The notes under the pieces are model-generated. The model was not told the DNA's origin, did not search any database, and saw nothing but the letters and a program-made list of their open reading frames with translations. A stretch of 64,000 nucleotides of DNA from NCBI RefSeq assembly GCF_005281835.1, contig NZ_RZIS01000001.1, positions 972,351-1,036,350 of the forward strand. The letters are read 5' to 3'. Each line of letters opens with the position of its first letter. Within the stretch, counting starts at the first letter, position 1. Below are positions 18,315-27,015 of this stretch, in pieces. This DNA comes from Vibrio profundi (GTDB taxonomy: Bacteria > Pseudomonadota > Gammaproteobacteria > Enterobacterales > Vibrionaceae). The translations under genes and the position numbers were made by a program.

Positions 18315-19446
18315 GCCTATTTCTTATCCCCATAAGGAAGGTATTTGCTCAAAACAGGCGCATGCCGATTTTCCTGAAGGGGGAATCTATGAACGTGAAG
18401 CAGGCCGAAGTGGATTCTTTGGCCCCGCTGCCCACTTTCATCATCAGCATGCGCCAACAGGTTGGAGTGAATGGGAAGGTGAATTAAGACCAAGAGCTTT
18501 TGACTTCACCTTAGTTGAAGAGGCAAAGCAGGAGCTTCCTTGGTCTGTGCCTAATTTGCTACACAACAATGAGTGTAAGGTGAAAGTGTGGAAAACGAAC
18601 CAAAGCATGGAAGGTTTGGTTCGTAATGCTGATGGCGATGAGTTGTTATTTGTCCATCAAGGTTCGGCAGAACTATTTTGTGACTACGGCCATCTGAGTA
18701 TTTCAGAGGGGGATTACGTGATGATTCCTCGCTCAACGTCATGGCGCTTAGAAGTAAAAGAGCCTTTATTTTTACTCATGATTGAAAATACCGATGCTGC
18801 TTATTCTTTGCCAGAGAAAGGGCTGGTAGGAAATCATGCGATATTTGACCCCGCGGTACTGGAAGTTCCAAGGATTGATGATGCGTTTAAAGCGCAATAT
18901 TCGGAAGAGACTACCCGAGTATTTGTGAAGCGTCATGACGACGTTAGCGTGATCACTTATCCATTCAACCCGCTAGATGCGATTGGTTGGCATGGCGATC
19001 TATCCGTTGTGAAACTTAACTGGCGTGATATCAGGCCGCTGATGTCTCATCGATACCACTTGCCGCCCTCCGCGCACACCACTTTTGTTGGTGCCGGCTT
19101 TGTTGTGTGTACTTTTGTTCCTAGGCCAATTGAAAGCGATCCTGGGGCGCTAAAGGTACCGTTTTATCACAATAACGATGATTACGACGAAGTGCTGTTT
19201 TATCACGCAGGTGACTTCTTCAGCCGAGACAATATCGAAGCGGGGATGGTGACCTTTCATCCAGCAGGTTTTAGTCATGGCCCACACCCGAAAGCGTTTA
19301 AAGCTGGCAGAGAGTACAAGAAGAAGTTTACCGATGAAGTTGCTGTGATGATCGATACTCGCCATGCATTGAAATTTAGCGACGAAGCGAAAAAAGTGGA
19401 AAACGAAGAATACGTGTATAGCTGGCGAGAGCAGCCATCAAAATAA
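18307..19446 (+). CDS. hmgA: homogentisate 1,2-dioxygenase
   Basis: A 379-residue cupin-type dioxygenase that opens the homogentisate ring to maleylacetoacetate. Family marks include GRSGFFGPAAHFHHQHAPTG at the start, the cupin core (LLFVHQGSAELFCDYGHLSI) and the C-terminal metal-binding part VTFHPAGFSHGPHPKAF. It is shorter than the mammalian enzyme (about 445 residues), as in other bacteria with this shorter form. It overlaps hppD by 8 bases and is followed after 32 bases by the hydrolase. The frame is intact, so no pyomelanin-type loss is predicted. Confidence 0.93.
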   Translation: MHKPISYPHKEGICSKQAHADFPEGGIYEREAGRSGFFGPAAHFHHQHAPTGWSEWEGELRPRAFDFTLVEEAKQELPWSVPNLLHNNECKVKVWKTNQSMEGLVRNADGDELLFVHQGSAELFCDYGHLSISEGDYVMIPRSTSWRLEVKEPLFLLMIENTDAAYSLPEKGLVGNHAIFDPAVLEVPRIDDAFKAQYSEETTRVFVKRHDDVSVITYPFNPLDAIGWHGDLSVVKLNWRDIRPLMSHRYHLPPSAHTTFVGAGFVVCTFVPRPIESDPGALKVPFYHNNDDYDEVLFYHAGDFFSRDNIEAGMVTFHPAGFSHGPHPKAFKAGREYKKKFTDEVAVMIDTRHALKFSDEAKKVENEEYVYSWREQPSK

Positions 19447-19478
19447 GAACGGAAGTATTGGAAGGGAAGGGTTAACGG

Positions 19479-20498
19479 ATGAAATTAGCCACAATGAAAA
19501 ACTCATCACGCGACGGGCGTTTGGTCGTGGTGTCTCGTGATTTAACTAAGTGTGTGACGGTTGAACACATCAGCCAAACAATGCAATCGGCTCTCGAAAA
19601 CTGGGAGCAAGTGAGCGGGCAACTGGAAGAAGTGTATCAAGCCCTTAATGTCGGTGAAGTCGCCAATGCTGTGACATTCCAACAATCCGATTGTCATTCA
19701 CCGTTACCACGTGCTTACCAGTGGGCAGACGGTTCAGCCTATGTGAACCATGTGGAGCTGGTGAGAAGAGCGCGTGGTGCGGAAATTCCAGAAAGTTTTT
19801 GGCATGATCCTTTGATGTATCAAGGTGGTTCTGATGCCTTTATTGGGCCTTGCGATGATATCCCGTTAGGCAGTGAAGAATGGGGCATCGACTTTGAAGG
19901 TGAAGTTGCTGTCGTGACTGGTGATGTACCGATGGGAGCGGGTTCGGAAGCTGCCGCAAAACACATTCGCTTATTAATGTTGCTGAACGATGTTTCACTG
20001 CGTGGCTTGATCCCTGGTGAACTGGCAAAAGGTTTTGGCTTTTTCCAGTCCAAGCCGTCTTCTGTGTTCTCTCCCGTTGCGGTGACTCCCGATGAACTCG
20101 GCGAATATTGGAAGGAATCAAAAGTACATTTGCCATTGGTTTCGACGTATAACAACCAGTTATTTGGTAAACCAAATGCAGGGGTTGATATGACCTTCGG
20201 TTTTGGTCAGCTGGTGGCTCATGCAGCCAAAACACGGCCTTTAGGGGCTGGGGCAATCATTGGTTCGGGCACGGTTTCCAATAAACAAGGTACGGACTTT
20301 GGTACATCCATTGACGAAGGGGGCGTGGGGTATTCGTGTATTGCTGAAATCCGAATGATCGAAACTATTCGCGACGGTAAACCTTCGACCAGCTTTATGA
20401 AGTTTGGCGATACTATAAAAATTGAAATGTTTGATGACAAGGGCGACTCGATTTTCGGTGCCATCGACCAAACTATTGTGCGTTATCACGCTGAATAA
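19479..20498 (+). CDS. fahA: fumarylacetoacetate hydrolase
   Basis: A 339-residue FAH-family hydrolase that splits fumarylacetoacetate to fumarate and acetoacetate, the last step of the pathway. The core holds WGIDFEGEVAVVTGDVPMG (metal-binding Asp/Glu) near residue 130, then NDVSLRGLIPGELAKGFGFF and the GSGTVSNKQ motif near residue 263. It is the third gene of the operon (hmgB in some naming) and is 11 bases from maiA. Confidence 0.93.
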   Translation: MKLATMKNSSRDGRLVVVSRDLTKCVTVEHISQTMQSALENWEQVSGQLEEVYQALNVGEVANAVTFQQSDCHSPLPRAYQWADGSAYVNHVELVRRARGAEIPESFWHDPLMYQGGSDAFIGPCDDIPLGSEEWGIDFEGEVAVVTGDVPMGAGSEAAAKHIRLLMLLNDVSLRGLIPGELAKGFGFFQSKPSSVFSPVAVTPDELGEYWKESKVHLPLVSTYNNQLFGKPNAGVDMTFGFGQLVAHAAKTRPLGAGAIIGSGTVSNKQGTDFGTSIDEGGVGYSCIAEIRMIETIRDGKPSTSFMKFGDTIKIEMFDDKGDSIFGAIDQTIVRYHAE

Positions 20499-20509
20499 GA
20501 GGAAAGTAA

Positions 20510-21181
20510 ATGTCTTCTGATAATGGTGAAATCACACTGTATGGGTATTGGCGTTCGTCAGCGGCGTATCGTGTTCGTATCGTCCTCAACCTGAAGCAGA
20601 TCCCTTATCATTCACGTTCAGTCCATTTGGTGCGCGATGGTGGGGAGCAACACAGTGATGATTACCATGTGTTAAATCCTGCAGAGTTGGTGCCAACACT
20701 TGTTCACAATGATTTGGTGCTAAACCAGTCTTTAGCGATCATTGATTACTTAGAAGACATTTCCCCTCAATCTAGCGTCTATCCGGATGGAACGATGAAA
20801 TATTTCGCAAAATCAATCGCCCAAGATGTCGCGATTGATATCCATCCGATTAACAACCTGAGAATTCTTCAATATTTGAAAGGAGAATTAGGTTGTAGCG
20901 AAGAAAGTACAAAAGCTTGGTACCAGCATTGGATAGAAATTGGGTTTGATAGTGTGGAGGAGAAACTGTCAAAATTGAGAGGCGTAACAAGCGGCAAGTT
21001 CGCGCTCGGTGATCACCCAAGTATCGTTGACGTTTGCTTGGTTCCTCAAGTTTACAACGCCCTCCGATTTGAAGTCGACATGACACGTTTCCCGATCATC
21101 CAGTCGATCTGGGTGCATGCTAAAACCCACCAAGCTTTTATCGATGCCGCTCCTGAAAATCAAAGTGACGCAGCTGTATAA
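20510..21181 (+). CDS. maiA: maleylacetoacetate isomerase (zeta-class GST)
   Basis: A 223-residue zeta-class glutathione transferase that isomerises maleylacetoacetate to fumarylacetoacetate with glutathione. The N-terminal motif YWRSSAAYRVRIVLNLKQIP corresponds to the SSCxxRVRI signature; the cysteine of animal enzymes is alanine here, which I recall as common in bacteria. NPAELVPTL and LNQSLAIIDYLED mark the glutathione site. It is the fourth and last gene of the hppD operon. Confidence 0.94.
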   Translation: MSSDNGEITLYGYWRSSAAYRVRIVLNLKQIPYHSRSVHLVRDGGEQHSDDYHVLNPAELVPTLVHNDLVLNQSLAIIDYLEDISPQSSVYPDGTMKYFAKSIAQDVAIDIHPINNLRILQYLKGELGCSEESTKAWYQHWIEIGFDSVEEKLSKLRGVTSGKFALGDHPSIVDVCLVPQVYNALRFEVDMTRFPIIQSIWVHAKTHQAFIDAAPENQSDAAV

Positions 21182-21206
21182 GGCTGCCTGCTAAGTTTTA
21201 CACCGA

Positions 21207-22355
21207 TTAATCAGCAAGGGCGACAAAGTTTCGCCCCGCCTTTTTCGCTTTATAAAGGGCACCATCTGCGATATCTATTAACTCAACAGCTTTGTCACCT
21301 GTTTGAGGAACCTTTCCAGAAACACCGACGCTTATTGTGACATATTCACAACATGTCGAGTAAGCGTGGGGGATCTTTGCTTCTTCGACCGCTGTTCTTA
21401 ATTCGTCTGCGTAGTTGGCTGCTTGAAATGAATCACAGCAAGGGATGAGTGCTAAGAATTCTTCACCGCCTACTCTTGATAACGTGGTAGTTGCCGATGG
21501 TGGGGTTACTGATTTTAAGATCTTAGCAACCTGTTTAAGGGCTTCGTCTCCCGCTATGTGTCCGTAGTTGTCGTTATACGGTTTGAAAAAATCGATGTCT
21601 AACAATACAACGCAAAGGTACTGTTCTTTTTCTATCGCTTGTGCCCAAATCTTAGATAAATAGTGATTGAAAAAAGTCCGGTTATGTACCCCAGTGAGCG
21701 CGTCAGTTTCCGACATTCTTTTGATTTTGTCGTTGGCAATAGAAAGTTCGGTAATCAGGGTTTCTCGTTCGACAGTTTCTTGAATCCACTGAATAGACCG
21801 TAGATGAAGTTTGCCAGCATAAAAAAAGAGATAAATGAGGCCTGTAATAATGATGGTCGCACCCGCTAAATATTGCTGTTGTCCGACAATCAAATAAAGG
21901 GAAATTGGCCCCATTAGCGCCCAAAAATAAGAGTGGAAAGCAGGGCGAAAATTGATGTGGTAGATAATGCCCCCAAAAGCAAGGCCAGAGGAGATCAGTA
22001 CCACAGGTAGTTGTGCGTCCGCTTGCTCAGTTTGAAGTGTCAGGATAGCGCCTACGGCCCATACAAAACCAATAGCGGAAGACGACAAGGTATAACATAC
22101 AAAGGTGGACCGAGAGCTCGCCGTTTTTGTGATCTTTCGGCTTAAATGGCGAATGTAGAAAAAACGCAGTGCTAACACGCAGGCAAGTGATAAGTACCAC
22201 ACGATCGCTTTTATCGAAGAATCAAATAAAACCTGAGCGAACACACAACACAGTAACCCGACAATGAGGTGATTGAGCGCGATAAAAGGGTAGCCATCAA
22301 ACGCAGACTGATAAGCCGATTGCAGGGTTTTATGGGACAGAGATGAAGAGTTCAC
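21207..22355 (-). CDS. membrane-anchored GGDEF diguanylate cyclase
   Basis: A 382-residue protein. About six membrane helices fill residues 20-185 (for example ALNHLIVGLLCCVFAQVLF and ATIIITGLIYLFFYA), followed by a short coil and a GGDEF domain from about 210. The signature is GGEEF (SRVGGEEFLALI), with the DALTGVHNRTFF opening motif, so the cyclase is probably active. The inhibitory RxxD site reads SATT and is absent. The start is GTG without a strong ribosome site, so the true start may differ slightly. It converges on the maiA end. Confidence 0.9.
   Translation of the reverse strand: MNSSSLSHKTLQSAYQSAFDGYPFIALNHLIVGLLCCVFAQVLFDSSIKAIVWYLSLACVLALRFFYIRHLSRKITKTASSRSTFVCYTLSSSAIGFVWAVGAILTLQTEQADAQLPVVLISSGLAFGGIIYHINFRPAFHSYFWALMGPISLYLIVGQQQYLAGATIIITGLIYLFFYAGKLHLRSIQWIQETVERETLITELSIANDKIKRMSETDALTGVHNRTFFNHYLSKIWAQAIEKEQYLCVVLLDIDFFKPYNDNYGHIAGDEALKQVAKILKSVTPPSATTTLSRVGGEEFLALIPCCDSFQAANYADELRTAVEEAKIPHAYSTCCEYVTISVGVSGKVPQTGDKAVELIDIADGALYKAKKAGRNFVALAD
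21218..21245 (+). terminator. possible terminator of the hppD operon
   Basis: GGGCGA (21218-21223) pairs with TCGCCC (21231-21236), followed by CGCC and five T. It lies inside the end of the convergent GGDEF gene. The 4-base gap before the T run makes it weak. Confidence 0.35.
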
Positions 22356-22607
22356 TCGAAGATTCTAATATACAGTTTATTATGCTGTTACTATAAATAT
22401 ATTGAATGAGTTTGCAATAATATTGTCAGCAAAGCTTTTCGCTAGAGCCCCTCTAGGTAAGACAACTTTTTCTAGTAAATCACGCGCATATAAATATCAT
22501 TCCTTTTCCTTATTGATATATCGATAGATAAATCCTGAGTTTAGCTAGACGTAGCCCCAATTGACTCCTAACTTTACATTATGTCCGATTAAACTCGTGG
22601 GTAGGCA

Positions 22608-23372
22608 ATGATGCAGTTAGCTAAACTATGTGCGATTTTGTTAGTGGCGTATTCAGTGTCAGCAATGAGCCAAACCTTGAATTCATTGACTTATTTAACC
22701 GAAGAATATCCGCCCTACAATTTTAGTGAAGAAGGCAAGATTACCGGTATCGCAGTGGATCTTTTACTCAAAGCTTCAGAGGAAGTGGGTGAGCAAATCT
22801 TGTGGGAAGATATTGCACTTCAGCCTTGGGCTAGGGCGTACCGCTCCACTCTAATTAAGCCAGACACCGTGCTTTTTTCAACAACTAGAACCACGCTACG
22901 AGAAAACCTGTTTTATTGGGTGGGGCCCATTTCTGAAACGCGGATTGTGATCCTAGCGAAGAAAAGTCATCAAATAAAAATTGAAGGACCAATGGATCTG
23001 GCTCAGTACCGTATAGGCGTCATTAGAGATGATGTGGGTGAACAGTTATTACTGGAAGCCGGAGTGCCGAGAGATTCTATTCAAGAAAATTCATATGCAG
23101 AAAACATTGCGCAGCAGATTCAAAAGGACAGAATTGACTTGTGGGCCTATGAAGAAAATGTGGCTAAATGGTGGATAGCAACTGCAGGCTTTAAAACGTC
23201 CGATTACGAAGTGGTGCATATACTACAAGAAGGCGAACTCTATTATGCCTTTAACAAAAACACGGATGTGAAAGTCATAAAACTATTGCAAAAAGGCGTG
23301 GATATGGTCAAAGAGACAGCCGATGAAAACGGGGTGAATAAATTCGATTCAATCTTGAACTTATACCGATAA
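22608..23372 (+). CDS. periplasmic solute-binding protein (SBP_bac_3-like)
   Basis: A 254-residue exported protein. The signal peptide covers about residues 1-22 (LAKLCAILLVAYSVSAMSQT). The mature part opens with LTYLTEEYPPYNFSEEGKIT then GIAVDLL, the family-3 solute-binding pattern for amino-acid-like ligands. No permease or ATPase is nearby, so it is an orphan binding protein that may act in sensing rather than transport. A second ATG one codon on is equally possible as start. Confidence 0.82.
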   Translation: MMQLAKLCAILLVAYSVSAMSQTLNSLTYLTEEYPPYNFSEEGKITGIAVDLLLKASEEVGEQILWEDIALQPWARAYRSTLIKPDTVLFSTTRTTLRENLFYWVGPISETRIVILAKKSHQIKIEGPMDLAQYRIGVIRDDVGEQLLLEAGVPRDSIQENSYAENIAQQIQKDRIDLWAYEENVAKWWIATAGFKTSDYEVVHILQEGELYYAFNKNTDVKVIKLLQKGVDMVKETADENGVNKFDSILNLYR

Positions 23373-23402
23373 TTGCGTCAGATAATCAGAAGTATTTAAG
23401 CT

Positions 23403-23432
23403 AAAAGAAGCTACCTGTAGGCAGCTTCTTTT
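23403..23432. terminator. bidirectional rho-independent terminator
   Basis: AAAAGAAGCT (23403-23412) pairs with AGCTTCTTTT (23423-23432), with an inner CC/GG pair and TGTA loop. A and T runs flank both sides, between the convergent binding protein and the small Cys/His protein. Confidence 0.8.
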
Positions 23433-23441
23433 CATTTTCAC

Positions 23442-23627
23442 TTATTGCATAAGGCCTTGTAGCATAGAAACCAGCTCATTTTCAGTTTGAGGCTCTTTGC
23501 TTAACTCAAACTCTGCTGACGCGCCTCCTTTGAGCATGTAGGCAGTTGTGCCGCAGTGATCATAGTGAAACCACTTACCGTTTACACATACGTCCGTGTA
23601 ACATCTTGGGTCTTGTTTCAATTCCAT
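23442..23627 (-). CDS. small Cys/His protein of unknown function
   Basis: A 61-residue protein. Three cysteines (residues 9, 14 and 25) and two histidines (21 and 24) fall in RCYTDVCVNGKWFHYDHCGT, a possible metal-binding or redox cluster. I chose the ATG at 23627 because a GGAG site lies 6 bases upstream, rather than the upstream ATGs that would add 3 to 11 residues. No family is recognised. A terminator follows. Confidence 0.65.
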   Translation of the reverse strand: MELKQDPRCYTDVCVNGKWFHYDHCGTTAYMLKGGASAEFELSKEPQTENELVSMLQGLMQ

Positions 23628-23889
23628 ATGACTCTCCATAAAATAACATTTGCCTAACAAGTTTTAATCTAGTTGATTACATAAGTCTCAAAATTGATTT
23701 AGATCAAAGTGAGTATCATTGTTTTTATTGTGGATATTAATTTAAGACTAAAGTGGTATGAATAATTTGGCTATAACGAATACAGGAAGCATACCTAAGA
23801 AAGATAGAACTTGATTGATACTCCAATCCCACATACGCTTTCTGGCTATAATTAGGCTTAACAGCTTGTTTTCTATGAAGTGACCAATA

Positions 23890-24552
23890 ATGACCAATAT
23901 TTTTATCGTCGTCGTTCTACTTGTTGTGTTTTTTTACTTTATCCAAAAGTATGTAATCAAACATGATGATACGAAAGACCACGCGTACCACAAAAAAAGT
24001 AGCCTAATGACGATGCAAGAAGCTGCTTTTTATAATGCGTTAAAGGCTGCGGTTGGGGAACATGGCGCGGTGTTTTCTAAGGTGAACATGGCTAACGTTC
24101 TAGCACCAGCCAAGTCCAACAATAAGAAAAACTGGTTTATCGCAAGCAGCAAAATTTCCAGAAGCTATTTCGATTTTGTGGTGTGTGACCCAAGAACGCT
24201 TGAAGTTAGGGTTATCGTCGAGTTTGATAATGGGAAAGAGCTAGATAAAGGCAAAGTAGAGCGCGAAAAGCTACTGATGCACGTGTGCAAATCAGCAGGT
24301 GTGCCTTTGATTGGTGCTTCAGTAAAACACAGTTATCAAGTAAGCCGCCTAAAACGTTTGTTAGCAGCGCATATTGATCTTATTGAGCCTTCGAAAGAAG
24401 TGCGCTTTTGTCGTAAATGCGGCAGCCCAATGGTTATTAAGATTGCCAGCCAAGGTGATTTCAAAGGCCGTCGATTCTTCACATGTAGCCGTCAACCTAA
24501 CTGTACTTATACTGAAAATTACAACGTAGTCTTCGAAACTGAAGATGAATAG
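23890..24552 (+). CDS. membrane-anchored DUF2726 protein with topoisomerase-type zinc ribbon
   Basis: A 220-residue protein. One N-terminal membrane helix (residues 4-19), a DUF2726 domain (about 38-160), and a C-terminal zinc ribbon of the topoisomerase type with C-x2-C near 176-179 and a second Cys pair in FFTCSRQPNCTY. The DUF2726 core DFVVCD...VIVEFDNGKE resembles PD-(D/E)xK nuclease motifs, so a DNA-related nuclease is possible (inference). The zinc ribbon suggests nucleic-acid binding. Confidence 0.85.
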   Translation: MTNIFIVVVLLVVFFYFIQKYVIKHDDTKDHAYHKKSSLMTMQEAAFYNALKAAVGEHGAVFSKVNMANVLAPAKSNNKKNWFIASSKISRSYFDFVVCDPRTLEVRVIVEFDNGKELDKGKVEREKLLMHVCKSAGVPLIGASVKHSYQVSRLKRLLAAHIDLIEPSKEVRFCRKCGSPMVIKIASQGDFKGRRFFTCSRQPNCTYTENYNVVFETEDE

Positions 24553-24580
24553 TGAATAAATTCATCACCGAATTTCTCTA

Positions 24581-24608
24581 TAACACCTATAGTTAGCTAT
24601 AGGTGTTA
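24581..24608. other. perfect 12-bp stem-loop
   Basis: TAACACCTATAG (24581-24592) pairs perfectly with CTATAGGTGTTA (24597-24608) around a TTAG loop. No T run follows. The distance to the next ATG is 17 bases, so it may sit in that leader or end the DUF2726 transcript. Confidence 0.6.
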
Positions 24609-24625
24609 GCAAGAAGGGTGGCTGA

Positions 24626-25414
24626 ATGAGATATCTAACTTTATTTCTTTGTTTATTCTGTACTATTTCTTACGCAGACCCTCATTCGATCACGCTTAAA
24701 CTTCCCGCCGTAAAAGACAATATTCACCTGTACTACCATGAGTTACTCCAGCGTTCGCTAGCACTGATAGGGGTTGAACTGGTTATTGAGATACCAACAG
24801 AACACATCCCTCAGAAACGCATGGTCAAAATGGTTGAGAAAGATCAGCTATCTCTTATCTGGTTAATTCAAACTGATGAACGAGACAAAAAATATGGGTA
24901 TATTGATGTTCCGTTAACCAATGGTCTAATTGGTCACCGCGTATTACTTATCCCTAAAGGCTCACAACGCTATTACCAAAGTATTTCAGATTTGTCTGAA
25001 TTACAAAAAAGTGGCTTAGTGGGTGGGTTAGGTATGAATTGGTATGATGAAAAAGTCTGGAAAGCCAATGACCTGCCTGTTTATATTCAAGACGGAGAGT
25101 GGCGAGCGCTCTATGAAATGTTGTCAGGTTCTGGAGAAGTGAATTACTTCCCGAGAGGAGTGACAGAAGTGGTTAATGAAGCCTTGTTTAACCCGCAGTT
25201 AGAGATAGAGAAAAGTCTTTTACTTGTTTACGAACGTGATTTCCGTTTTTACTTGAGCGAAAGTGCAACACGCTACCAGCCCGTTTTAGAGCGAGCGTTA
25301 CAGCATGCAAGAAAGACAGGCCTAATAGACGAGATGGTGGCAAAGTACTGGCGTAACGATTTTGAAGAACTACAAATTGACAGCCGTACTCGTATTGAGC
25401 TTCGTTCGCCATAG
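24626..25414 (+). CDS. periplasmic binding-protein-like protein
   Basis: A 262-residue exported protein with a signal peptide of about 17 residues (MRYLTLFLCLFCTISYA). The rest has the two-lobe pattern of family-3 solute-binding proteins, with SISDLSELQKSGLVGGLGMN at the hinge and FYLSESATRYQPVLERAL near the end. The ligand-binding arginine/aspartate pattern is weak, so amino acid binding is not certain. It is an orphan with no transporter genes beside it. It lies just before the tRNA-Val pair. Confidence 0.72.
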   Translation: MRYLTLFLCLFCTISYADPHSITLKLPAVKDNIHLYYHELLQRSLALIGVELVIEIPTEHIPQKRMVKMVEKDQLSLIWLIQTDERDKKYGYIDVPLTNGLIGHRVLLIPKGSQRYYQSISDLSELQKSGLVGGLGMNWYDEKVWKANDLPVYIQDGEWRALYEMLSGSGEVNYFPRGVTEVVNEALFNPQLEIEKSLLLVYERDFRFYLSESATRYQPVLERALQHARKTGLIDEMVAKYWRNDFEELQIDSRTRIELRSP

Positions 25415-25548
25415 TAGAGTCACTTTTCTTAGAATATTGATATCGCTAATACTGTGATATTGCTCAAGTTATTAGGCTCGGTGGTGTTTAAATTATATTC
25501 GTATTGGTGCTAATAAGAGCAAACGGTCACTTTCACATAAATTTGTAC

Positions 25549-25577
25549 TTGCACGTCTCTAATTCAGTCGTTAATAT
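25549..25577 (+). promoter_or_regulatory. sigma-70 promoter of the tRNA-Val operon
   Basis: TTGCAC (25549-25554), a 17-base spacer and TAATAT (25572-25577), 20 bases before the first tRNA. Both hexamers match 5 of 6 consensus positions. Confidence 0.7.
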
Positions 25578-25597
25578 CCTCCTCGTTCTAAAGGAAT

Positions 25598-25674
25598 GCG
25601 TCCGTAGCTCAGTTGGTTAGAGTACCGCCTTGACATGGCGGGGGTCGGTGATTCGAGTTCACTCGGACGCACCA
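25598..25674 (+). tRNA. tRNA-Val (GAC), copy 1
   Basis: A 77-base cloverleaf with encoded CCA. The acceptor arms GCGTCCG and CGGACGC pair, the anticodon loop reads TTGACAT with anticodon GAC, and the T arm has the GATTCGAGTT-type loop. It is identical to copy 2. Confidence 0.97.
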
Positions 25675-25750
25675 TTCCTTCTGTTGTTTTTGTCAAGCAA
25701 CAACGATTGATTTAGTCACAATTCGTTTGATAGAAGATTTAGAACATAGT

Positions 25751-25827
25751 GCGTCCGTAGCTCAGTTGGTTAGAGTACCGCCTTGACATGGCGGGGGTCG
25801 GTGATTCGAGTTCACTCGGACGCACCA
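25751..25827 (+). tRNA. tRNA-Val (GAC), copy 2
   Basis: Identical over 77 bases to the first copy, 76 bases downstream, with the same anticodon GAC. It is followed by a strong terminator, so the two form one transcript. Confidence 0.97.
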
Positions 25828-25850
25828 TTATTCGTTCTTTATGAACAAAC

Positions 25851-25882
25851 AAAAAAGCCCGCTTTTATAGCGGGCTTTTTTG
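25851..25882 (+). terminator. rho-independent terminator of the tRNA operon
   Basis: GCCCGC (25857-25862) pairs with GCGGGC (25870-25875), flanked by A and T runs that extend the stem. It lies 24 bases after copy 2. The remaining 25883-26099 shows nothing further that I can identify. Confidence 0.9.
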
Positions 25883-26099
25883 TGTCTGTAATATTATGCT
25901 TCATATGAGGTTTGTCTAATTCTGGGTGTCTAAGAGTTGAATTGTTCTCTTTCGATTGGAAGTGACACTATATTTGAAGCTGATATGGCTAAGAATATTT
26001 AGAAGGCTTTTTTGCTAACAGTACCAGGTTAGTAAACGATTTAGCTTAACCTGGCATTTAGAGAGGTACACAGCAAGCACCTAATAGGGAAAAGCGCTG

Positions 26100-26831
26100 C
26101 TACAACTGTATTCTTTTAGGAATGAAGATACTTGGGACTTCAGAGATACCTTCCTTTTCAGCCATGGCGGCTAGCGCAACTTCAGAAGCAAGGCGAATGT
26201 GCTCAGTACATGCGTTATGTGCTGCTTCACAATCACGTTTGAGTATCGCATCAACGATAGCACTCATTTCTTGAATGCTCTGCATGTAGCGGTTTTCTTG
26301 GGAGATCGACGTCGCGCGAAGTAGGTTTATACGAGCCTGTTGTTGGCGCAATAGCTTGGCAGCTGTCTGGTTCCCACAGCCTTCATAAAGTAACTCATAG
26401 AAATCATTCACGCTGTCGAGAATGTTTGCCACATTATTTTGTGTGAGTCGGCGGGTAAGTAAATGAAGTGTTGTTTCAAGCATCTGTAGTTGTTTGTCGG
26501 TCGCGTTGAGCGTATATAACTGAACAACCAAGCTTTCTAAACTCACACGTAACTCGTATATCTCTTTCGCGGTTTCCAGCGTCAGCCGTGTAACTATTGG
26601 ACCTTTGTTCTCAAGGTAGTCAACCAGTCCTTCTGACTCTAAGTGCCTGAGCGCTTCACGAACTGAACTGCGGCTCACGCCAAGCAAGTCACAAAGATCA
26701 CGTTCAACTAGACGGTCTCCAGGCATAAGTTGGAAGTTCATGATCGCGCTTCTAAGAGTTCTAAGCACTTGTTCGCGTAAAGGAATACGATTGTTGTCAA
26801 TCTTGGTTAATTGCGAAGCTTGCCTAATCAT
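26100..26831 (-). CDS. GntR-family (FCD domain) regulator of the catabolic cluster
   Basis: A 243-residue regulator. The winged helix-turn-helix spans about 15-80 (LREQVLRTLRSAIMNFQLMP then ERDLCDLLGVSRSSVREALR) and an all-helical FCD ligand domain spans about 85-225. FCD regulators usually bind a small organic acid and palindromes of the TGGT..ACCA type. Two such palindromes stand in the divergent promoter of this cluster at 30248 and 30554. It is inferred to be the pathway regulator, parallel to tgnR of trigonelline clusters. Confidence 0.9.
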   Translation of the reverse strand: MIRQASQLTKIDNNRIPLREQVLRTLRSAIMNFQLMPGDRLVERDLCDLLGVSRSSVREALRHLESEGLVDYLENKGPIVTRLTLETAKEIYELRVSLESLVVQLYTLNATDKQLQMLETTLHLLTRRLTQNNVANILDSVNDFYELLYEGCGNQTAAKLLRQQQARINLLRATSISQENRYMQSIQEMSAIVDAILKRDCEAAHNACTEHIRLASEVALAAMAEKEGISEVPSIFIPKRIQL

Positions 26832-27015
26832 GTTTTATTCTCACTACTTTTGAGCATTTCATTGCGGAATTACGATGAAGCTAAGTAAATTCTGGGTTTG
26901 TACTATTTTTAATAAGTGATTTAGCACTCGAGTTTTCGATTATAAGTGATTGTTAATACCAATGTTAATCTATTTTATATTGATGTTGTTATACAGCTAG
27001 AATACGAATGGAACT

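Noticed and set aside
17241..21181. Pyomelanin-producing defect in hmgA
   Set aside because: hmgA is intact and in frame with its metal-binding region, so the pathway should run to completion.
25598..25827. Duplicated tRNA as att sites of a mobile element
   Set aside because: Both copies are complete functional tRNAs with promoter and terminator, and no integrase or transposase is seen.
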